From Aliamphritea spongicola (GTDB taxonomy: Bacteria; Pseudomonadota; Gammaproteobacteria; Pseudomonadales; Balneatricaceae): DNA of 64,000 bases. The stretch lies in contig AP025283.1 of NCBI GenBank assembly GCA_024347235.1, positions 3,906,001 through 3,970,000 on the forward strand. The letters run 5' to 3'. The position numbers were made by a program, and so were the translations under genes. The number at the start of each line of letters is the position of its first letter. Position 1 is the first letter of the stretch. The notes beneath the pieces were generated by a model. The model did not search any database and had not been told where the DNA came from. It saw nothing but the letters and a program-made list of their open reading frames with translations. Positions 56,906-64,000 of this stretch are shown piece after piece.

Positions 56906-57270
56906 CTACGACTGCAGTATCTGATCCACACGCCCGACGTTCAACGAGGCGAACCGCATGACCAGATTGCTATCGTTCTTCATTAGCCCTCGATATCTAG
57001 CTTAGATAAAACCAACTTGCCCCTTGATAGTCCGGAATGAATACTCAACTTTGGATCTAAGGCTGTCTTTAATATGCTCGGTTTTCAATTGAATCTTATT
57101 AATGTGAGGATATTTCTTCAGCTCTTTGAGCCCACTGGGTATTTCAGCGTTATGTCAATGAGCCTCTACTTCTTCGAAACTCTTTTCAATGCTCACCACC
57201 ACGATAACCACTGTCGGCGAAGATAAAATTATCCTCACCACAAAGAAAGTCTTCGGACTAATTTAGATAA
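56906..57270 (-). pseudogene. IS5-family transposase relic, second copy
   Basis: Identical to 17601-17965. Confidence 0.82.
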
Positions 57271-57550
57271 TATTCAATTGCCACAATGGTGGTAAAACCA
57301 ACAGGAAAAATATCCAAAATGCATTACCAAGTAGTCTTGATTAACGACTCACAAGGTACTGTTGATGAGTACGACCGTCTCTCACGCCCAGAAGTTGATC
57401 TCGACTGCTGAACCAGATAACACAAATACATCTCTGGTACGCATCAAACACCAAAGAAAGACAATAAAAACCATCTATCAATCCTATATACAACCGTATA
57501 AATCAGAAAAACTCAACGCTTTCCAAAAACTCTTCACTAGGGCTTATGCC

Positions 57551-57689
57551 TTGCCTTCGGGCGTGGCGGTTGCTCTTAAGTCAGTGCCCACCGATACCAC
57601 TTATCTTCCAAAAGAAGAAACTCAGTGATCAAACGCTGTTTCAGTCTTCGATTTTTTATGCCTGAAATTTGGTATACACGACGGATTCA
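57551..57689 (+). repeat. Right-end tRNA-Leu remnants, second copy
   Basis: 3' half at 57551-57601 and D-arm/anticodon piece at 57669-57689, as at 18246-18384. Confidence 0.8.
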
Positions 57690-57930
57690 CTTTCTAAAAC
57701 ATTCTCCAGTAGAGCTTAAGTATTACCTTCATGCGGCAATCAGAATACCTGACGACATAGTAAGAATACCTTCCGTTAATTCTTACACTCCTTCTGCTAT
57801 CCCCACCTGTTCCCCTAAGACGCTCCCTGATTAAGCGTTTCCTGTATTTTGGTGCAGCACGCAGAGAATATCTTTACATAAGGATTACCTTGTCATTAAA
57901 GTAACCGTTTTTATCCGGAACTCTGTACCT

Positions 57931-58407
57931 ATGACTGAAATAATCCTGATTGCTGCCGTCGTCTGTATTGGCTGGCTATTGATTAGATCCAAGAAACAAA
58001 ATCAACAGCAGGCTGAAAAGAACCGTTCAGCCGGTTCTGAATTTTTAACAGTGAATGCTGATAAGCCGGAAGTAACGACGACTGCCAGCGGCCTGCAATA
58101 TGAGATTCTGCAAACAGGCAGTGGCGAAGAACATCCGAAAGCCTCGGATAAAGTGAAGGTTCATTATCACGGTACCCTGATTGATGGCCGGATATTTGAC
58201 AGTTCGGTCGATCGTGGCGAGCCAATCAGTTTCGGCCTTAATCAGGTGATTAAAGGCTGGACAGAAGGTGTTCAGTTGATGGTTGTCGGTGAAAAGCGTC
58301 GTTTGTTTATTCCGGCTGACCTGGCCTACGGCAATGGATCAGCGGGTATTATTACGCCCGGCTCCACGTTGATCTTTGATGTTGAGTTACTGGCCATTAA
58401 TCCCTGA
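57931..58407 (+). CDS. FKBP-type isomerase, second copy
   Basis: Identical to 18626-19102. Confidence 0.93.
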   Translation: MTEIILIAAVVCIGWLLIRSKKQNQQQAEKNRSAGSEFLTVNADKPEVTTTASGLQYEILQTGSGEEHPKASDKVKVHYHGTLIDGRIFDSSVDRGEPISFGLNQVIKGWTEGVQLMVVGEKRRLFIPADLAYGNGSAGIITPGSTLIFDVELLAINP

Positions 58408-58563
58408 GATCGCACGTAATCTGAATAACTCTGTTACCGCAATTGAAACCAGGCCGGTTTATCTGATCTGGGCTGGTCTGTTCTGGGCTGGGCTGGTCTG
58501 GTTTAAGGCAATACTGGATTTCAGATGACACACCGCTACCCAAACAGCCACCCGGATACCTGA

Positions 58564-59466
58564 ATGGATTCACTTCAACAAACGGTTGAAAATCACTACC
58601 CTCACATTTATACCGTATCGGTGTATCAGTCCGGTGAGCTTGTCTCTGAATTTGCAAAGCCTGGCTACAAACATAAAGTGCGCACTGTCCGGTCGGTCAC
58701 CAAGAGCATCATTGCAACCTTGTACGGCATTGCGATTCAGCAGGGATATCTGAAAAACCTTGATACGCCGGTCATGTCGTATTTTCCCGAATACCGGTCC
58801 GGTAAGCTGGATGCCAATATTGATAAAGTTACCATCCGCCACTTGCTGACGATGACCTCAGGTTTAGACAGCTCTGACCGGCAGCCGAAAGGCTATTTCA
58901 GAAGTAAGAACTGGGTAAGATTCTATCTTGAACGTCCGGTGAGATATGAACCGGGCACCCGGTTCCAATACAGTTCGGCCGGTTCTCATGTACTCTCAGC
59001 CCTGTTGTATAAACTCACCTCTCTGAATGTGCACGACTTTGCCAGGCGGCATTTATTCATGCCTCTGGGCATTACCCGCAGCCAGTGGTCACATGATCAG
59101 CAAGGCTATTATCATGGCGGATTCGGGCTCGACCTTTCCTCAGTCAGCCTGTCTAAAATAGGTCAGCTGTATCTGGATGGCGGTGCAGTGGACGGTAAGC
59201 AGATCATTTCTCCGGCCTTTATGTCTGAAGCCACCCAAAAACAAGTATCCGGCGGCTTTCCTGAAAGTGACGGCTATGGCTATCACTGGTGGACAGGCAC
59301 TCACGGTGCAGTGGACTATTTCTACGCTGCCGGTCTGGGCGGGCAGTATATTTTCATCGTACCGGAGCTGAACCTGCTCACCGTCATTACCTCTGAATCA
59401 CGGCGGCCACACCTTGAAAATAAGAAGGTGTTCACTGATCTGATTTTACCGCGCTACATAGCCTGA
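58564..59466 (+). CDS. Class C beta-lactamase-like serine hydrolase, second copy
   Basis: Identical to 19259-20161. Confidence 0.9.
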   Translation: MDSLQQTVENHYPHIYTVSVYQSGELVSEFAKPGYKHKVRTVRSVTKSIIATLYGIAIQQGYLKNLDTPVMSYFPEYRSGKLDANIDKVTIRHLLTMTSGLDSSDRQPKGYFRSKNWVRFYLERPVRYEPGTRFQYSSAGSHVLSALLYKLTSLNVHDFARRHLFMPLGITRSQWSHDQQGYYHGGFGLDLSSVSLSKIGQLYLDGGAVDGKQIISPAFMSEATQKQVSGGFPESDGYGYHWWTGTHGAVDYFYAAGLGGQYIFIVPELNLLTVITSESRRPHLENKKVFTDLILPRYIA

Positions 59467-59496
59467 GCCTTTACAACAGCTGACAGATACACACCT

Positions 59497-59872
59497 CTAC
59501 CTTTCCAGATCCACCAGATTGGCGATGCCTTCCGGAAAGAGGTACACCAGCAAAATCATGACGGGCAAAACCACAAAATACAGATTCATGGCAATGCGAA
59601 AATACCGGTGGGCATTGCGCAATTCCATAAAGTAATCGACCACCAGCCAGCCTTTAACGCCAACAGTAATTGCAATCACCAGCGTGATGATCAGGCTGGG
59701 TTCCGCAGACTCAGCAATCAGCGCACTGCCCAGAGTCAGCGTGATCAACACCAGCCAGACCCAGTTCTTAATTGCAGAGCTCTGAATTAAAGAGTTCTGA
59801 ATTAAAGAGTTCTGAATTAAAGAGCTCTGAAAAAGAGTTTTTCAAACAAGCGTTCTTAAATACAGTAAACAT
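59497..59872 (-). CDS. NorF-like protein, second copy (frameshifted)
   Basis: Identical to 20192-20567, including the break at the 15-base repeat (59776-59830). Confidence 0.75.
59776..59830. repeat. 15-bp tandem repeat, second copy
   Basis: Same 3.7 units as 20471-20525. Confidence 0.92.
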
Positions 59873-59877
59873 AACAA

Positions 59878-60504
59878 CTACCTCAGTACATAAAGCAGCG
59901 GGAAGATAATAATCCACACCAGATCAATCATGTGCCAGTAACAGGCAATCGCTTCCAGGCCTTCATGGTTCTCTGCGGAGTAAGCACCTTTCTTAAGCCG
60001 GTAGATGGCCCAGAGTATTGCACCGCCGCCCCAGCCCACATGCAGAAAGTGATTGAAGGTCATGTAGTAATACACGGTGAAGAACAGGTTGGTTTCGATT
60101 TCGATACCCTGTTCTATGTTCCAATAATATTCCCAGGTTTTAACCACCAGATAGAAAACCGCACAGATAATGGTGCCCCACAGCCAGCGTATGGCCGTTG
60201 TAATACGGTTCATACGCACACTGGCAACCGCCTTTGCCACACAGAAACTGCTGGTTAACAGCGCCAGGGTATTCAGGGTGCCGGCCAGGGTATTGAGCTG
60301 CAAAGGCCCCTGATTAAACACTTCCTGATGAAAAACTTTGGCAATGAAATACACCAGAAACATCAGAGCAAACTCTGTCATTTCAGCGTAAATGCCCACC
60401 CAAACGGCACCATTGCCCGGAATCCGGTTCGGTTTCGGCAGAAAACTCAAAGGCTGCCCAGTCTCAGGAATCCCTCTGTCTGCAATCACACTGCTATCAG
60501 CCAT
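59878..60504 (-). CDS. NorE-like subunit III protein, second copy
   Basis: Identical to 20573-21199. Confidence 0.85.
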   Translation of the reverse strand: MADSSVIADRGIPETGQPLSFLPKPNRIPGNGAVWVGIYAEMTEFALMFLVYFIAKVFHQEVFNQGPLQLNTLAGTLNTLALLTSSFCVAKAVASVRMNRITTAIRWLWGTIICAVFYLVVKTWEYYWNIEQGIEIETNLFFTVYYYMTFNHFLHVGWGGGAILWAIYRLKKGAYSAENHEGLEAIACYWHMIDLVWIIIFPLLYVLR

Positions 60505-60914
60505 AGCGAAATGCTCCTTCTGTGCCCGGAAATAAAACGTGGAACAACAACAGCCATTCTTAAACAGTCACAGACCACGCTTTTCATGAATAAGGTACAG
60601 ATATAAATAATTAAACTTGAATGAGCACAGAATAATCCCCAGGAGCATTGCATCTATTGATTTCGGTTAACTTTTAGCAAAAATTTTTTACACCGGCAGG
60701 TAAATATCCTTCAGCAATACCTGCAGCTACCCTGATAAATCAGGTCTTATTCAAACGAAAAGGAAGCGGCAAACGGGTATATTTCAAACAAAACAAATCC
60801 TTCCCCGACATAACATGTTTGTTTCAGAGCCATCCATGCCGATTGACCTTCATCTGTAACCCACTGATTTAAATACCGTTATTTTCGAAAAGTGACATAT
60901 ATCATTCAATTACG

Positions 60915-60989
60915 AACTATTCTCATTACCTATTGACATAAGCCTTTAAATACCAATAATGCCTCACGTTCTCATTATCATTTAGATTA
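60915..60989 (+). promoter_or_regulatory. Fur-box-like promoter, second copy
   Basis: TTGACA at 60933-60938 and AATAAT at 60955-60960 with the same flanking Fur-like stretches. Confidence 0.6.
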
Positions 60990-61100
60990 GATTTACTGAG
61001 GGATTCCTTTCAATACCAGGGAAGCTTCCGGTAATACACAGATTCAAGGCACCCGGTCATCTGATCAGGTGATGTACTTAAAAACCACTGGAGACCTGAA

Positions 61101-61589
61101 ATGTCGCTTCAACTACCGGCTAAATTACGCTCGTCCCTTCTTGTCTTGCTATCGCTACTGGCGTTCACCGCGCCTGCTAAAGCAGATGAAGCAGTCGTGC
61201 TGGTTCAGTTAAACGAATACAACGGCCCTGAAGCATACTTTCACCTGTACCTGGTGAATCCGGAAGGCAAGTTTGACCGCACACTCTGGGTTTCCGGGCC
61301 GGATAAAATCTGGTGGCCGGATTCTAAGCGCTGGTTCGGATACCACTCCCGCGCCCGCGAGAATGTCGATGGCATCACCGGTGCATCCACAGCAGGCGGC
61401 GCACGTTCAGTAATGCGGGTTGATATTGACCCAAGCTGGGTAGATGCCGGCTATAAACTGCGTGTGGAAACATCCGTCGAGAACGCTGATAACGTTCAGG
61501 CCGATGCCGAGATCGAACTGACCAAAGCCAACCAGCGTACAAAAACGCCTGGTACTGGCTACGTCCGTTACATCCGTTACAAGCTCTAA
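61101..61589 (+). CDS. DUF2271-family periplasmic protein, second copy (intact)
   Basis: Complete 162-residue frame with RWFGYHSRARENVDGITGAS, the segment broken in the first copy at 21795-22282. Confidence 0.9.
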   Translation: MSLQLPAKLRSSLLVLLSLLAFTAPAKADEAVVLVQLNEYNGPEAYFHLYLVNPEGKFDRTLWVSGPDKIWWPDSKRWFGYHSRARENVDGITGASTAGGARSVMRVDIDPSWVDAGYKLRVETSVENADNVQADAEIELTKANQRTKTPGTGYVRYIRYKL

Positions 61590-61595
61590 ATCAAA

Positions 61596-63767
61596 ATGTG
61601 GCGTCAGATACACCGCTGGGCGGGAGTCATTCTTGGTCTGTTACTGATCTTTCTGGCAGTAACAGGATCAATCTTATCAGTCGACCCGTTACTGAAACGG
61701 TTTGACCGCAACGTCCACGACCTGGGTGACATGACTGTCGGCGATGTACTGCGCCTGTCTGCCAAAAGAATCCCTACTTTGAAATCGACCGGATCCGGAT
61801 CGATTACTCCGGCCGCGTACTCCTGCGCGGGGCCGATGCGGCCGGATCACGCGAAGTACCGTTCAATCCCTCTAATGGCCGGTTAGCCCGTAAAGACAGA
61901 CCCGAACCTATTATGGATCTGGTTAACAGCCTGCACCGTAATCTGGCACTGGGACCAGACGGACGGCCAATTACGCTCATCAGCGTCATTGCCATGCTAG
62001 TGCTGATGATCACCGGATTCGTTCTGCTGGCCCGGCGACTGGGCGGATACAGCCGGCTCTTTGGCAAAATTAAAGGCCGGGGCCTTGATAAGTGGCATAC
62101 CGTCGCAGGGCGGTTACTGATTATCCCCTTTTCATAACAGTGCTGTCAGGTACCTGGATGTCGCTGGTATCAAACGGTCTGGTGCCTTCCGGCGTGGATG
62201 ATACACCGGAATATCCGGAAACACTGACCCAGGCCGATCCGGTTCCGGCTGCCGAACTGGCTGTCTTTGACACCATTGCGCTAAGTGAACTGACTGAGCT
62301 GAGCTTCCCTATCTGGTCCGACTGGTGGGATGTCTATGTCCTGCGTCAGGGAGGTACTCTCTCCTTTATTGACCGTCATTCCGGAGACATACTCAGCCAG
62401 GAAAGCGTACCGTTCTTAACCCGCGCACTGGATCTGTTCACCCTGTTACATACCGGACAGGGCGCATCTCCCTGGGGTGCAATCGCAGGCCTGATTTCAC
62501 TGTCAGTACCGTTCTTTACCGTGACAGGATTCATCATCTGGTTACGCCGGCGCCATCCTAAGCCCCGCGGAATGGTCTCGCTTGCTAATGCCGACGTAGT
62601 CATACTGGTTGGCTCTGAAACAGGCACCACCTGGGGATTCGCGGTTCACCTGGCACAACAGCTTCGTGATGCAGGAAAAGCCGTTCACCTCAGCGGAATG
62701 AATAAAACCTGCCATATGCGCGAAGACGCGACCTTACTGCTATTGGCAGCAACCTATGGTGATGGCACGCCACCGTCAGGGGCTGCACAGTTCCTCGAAC
62801 GTTTACCCGGCTATCAGGGTGGTCAGCACTTTGCGGTTCTGGGCTTTGGTGATAAGGCATTCCCGGCATATTGCGCATTTGCCATCAATTGCCAGAATGC
62901 ACTGACGGCCTCTGGCCGCACCAGCCTGCTGCCCATGGGAGACATTAACCGCCGTTCCGCACAGGCCTTCACTGCCTGGGGACACAAACTCGCGGTTCCA
63001 CTGGGACTTAACAGTCTGGTACTGGATTACACACCACCCCGGCCGAAAACACGACAACTGGAACTGGCTGAACGGGAAGACTTCACCGGTTATGACGGCA
63101 CCGCCTCAGCGATTCTGCGCTTCCGGGCGCCGAAGAAACGCCGTCTGCCAGGATTCAATGCCGGAGACCTTCTGGGTATCGTCCCTCCGCAGGACCCGGT
63201 AGCGCGATTATATTCTCTGGCGTCATCAAAACGTGAAGGCATGGTTGAACTTTGCGTCGCCAGCGTCAAAGGCGGCATTTGCTCGAATTACCTGTTGGGT
63301 CTGGAACCCGGGCAGCAGATCGATGCCTATGTGGAACACAACCCTGACTTCCGGCCTGCCCGCCGGGCACCCACCATTATGATCGGTGCCGGTACAGGTA
63401 TTGCCCCTTTGCAGGCATGATCCGCAATAACCGGAAACAGCCCATGGAACTGTTCTTCGGCCTGCGCCATCCCGACAACGATTTTTATTACCGTGACGCC
63501 ATTCAGGAGTGGCAGAGTGACGGACGCCTGAGCGGCTTCCACCCGGCATTCTCCCGTCACGATGACCAGGCCTATGTTCAGGACCGCCTGCGCGGTGCCA
63601 GCGACATCGTGGCTCAACACTTACACCAGGGTGCGACCATCATGGTCTGCGGTTCATCCCGCATGGCACAGGCTGTCGCACAGGAAATTGACACTATCTC
63701 CGCCAGTATAGGACTCAGCATTGCTGAATTACGTCTGTGCGGCCGTTACCTTGAAGACATCTACTGA
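61596..63767 (+). CDS. PepSY-flavodoxin reductase, second copy (frameshifted)
   Basis: Same as 22289-24459. GTGIAPLQA is in frame, followed by an early stop from one missing base near 63415; the remaining breaks are shared. Confidence 0.9.
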
Positions 63768-63781
63768 CAGAGGACCCTGCA

Positions 63782-64000
63782 ATGAAACTCGGAACCTTGT
63801 TTTCCACCATCGCGGTTACCGCACTGCTCGCCACCAGCGCGCATGCTAAAAACCCTTTCCTGACGAAAAATTCTGGAAAGACGCAACTATCGAGGACGTG
63901 CAGGCCAAGATGGATGAAGGCTACAGCCTGCTCGAAAAACAGAAAATCGGCCGCCAGGCTCTGCACTACGCGCTGCGTGGCAATGCTTCTCTGGATGTCA
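63782..64000 (+). CDS. Ankyrin-repeat protein, second copy, 5' part only
   Basis: First ~73 codons of the gene annotated at 24474-25842, with the same indel after the signal peptide; cut by the window end. Confidence 0.85.
   Translation, partial: MKLGTLFSTIAVTALLATSAHAKNPFLTKNSGKTQLSRTCRPRWMKATACSKNRKSAARLCTTRCVAMLLWMS

Larger units (their letters stand above)
48568..57689. mobile_element. tRNA-Leu genomic island, second copy
   Basis: Same content and order as 9282-18384. Differences are about fifteen small indels plus one substitution, none affecting the attC sites or the tRNA remnants. Confidence 0.85.

Overview
The window looks like chromosomal DNA of a marine gammaproteobacterium, probably Oceanospirillaceae (Amphritea/Neptunomonas/Marinobacterium-like). 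The reasons are the queA-tgt-yajC-secD-secF order, an RNase R gene with a basic tail, a choline-O-sulfate/choline uptake locus, PepSY iron-reductase-type genes and a NorE/NorF-like pair. Genus is inference only. The sequence carries many single-base indels that break nearly every long gene, mostly in homopolymers. It reads like an unpolished long-read assembly, and genes called frameshifted here are mostly expected to be intact in the organism.

The dominant large-scale structure is a direct repeat. Positions 1-24692 recur as 39287-64000, about 39.29 kb apart, differing by roughly 30 small indels that I could count by eye. The window is therefore about 1.6 turns of one 39.3-kb unit. This could be an over-extended circular contig, a real circle, or a real tandem duplication. 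One place in the unit looks like a foreign join. At about 28.775 kb the tail of a zinc-type dehydrogenase abuts a choline ABC ATPase that lacks its N-terminus and Walker A. This is the best candidate for the end-to-end junction of the unit.

Layout of one unit: (a) 1-5757, minus strand, queA-tgt-yajC-secD-secF (tRNA queuosine modification and Sec translocon accessory), with rnr upstream of position 1. (b) 5911-9102, a VOC-fold protein and a divergent TetR regulator sharing two 16-bp operators, a lipoprotein, and a PepSY membrane protein. (c) 9282-18384, a genomic island at tRNA-Leu(CAA). It contains degenerate tRNA-Leu pieces at both ends, two integron-type gene cassettes each followed by an attC site, a truncated tyrosine recombinase fused to another relic, a long AT-rich gene for a ~1,036-residue secreted coiled-coil protein, and an IS5-type transposase relic. 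(d) 18626-21199, FKBP isomerase, class-C beta-lactamase-like hydrolase, and NorE/NorF-like oxidase subunits. (e) 21600-25842, a probable Fur-controlled cluster: DUF2271 protein, PepSY-flavodoxin reductase, ankyrin protein. (f) 26042-28612, MATE transporter and threonine-aldolase-like enzyme. (g) 28780-36469, choline/choline-sulfate locus (ABC ATPase remnant, ChoX, BetC, LysR regulator, BetI) interrupted by a urea transporter and a PAS-GGDEF protein. (h) 36653-39333, rnr, then the second copy begins.

The most novel material is in the island: the two-cassette attC array without an integron integrase (one cassette encodes a SieB-like membrane protein, the other an unrecognised protein) and the very large secreted protein next to it. 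This combination has the look of a small accessory/defence island, but no function is shown by sequence alone.
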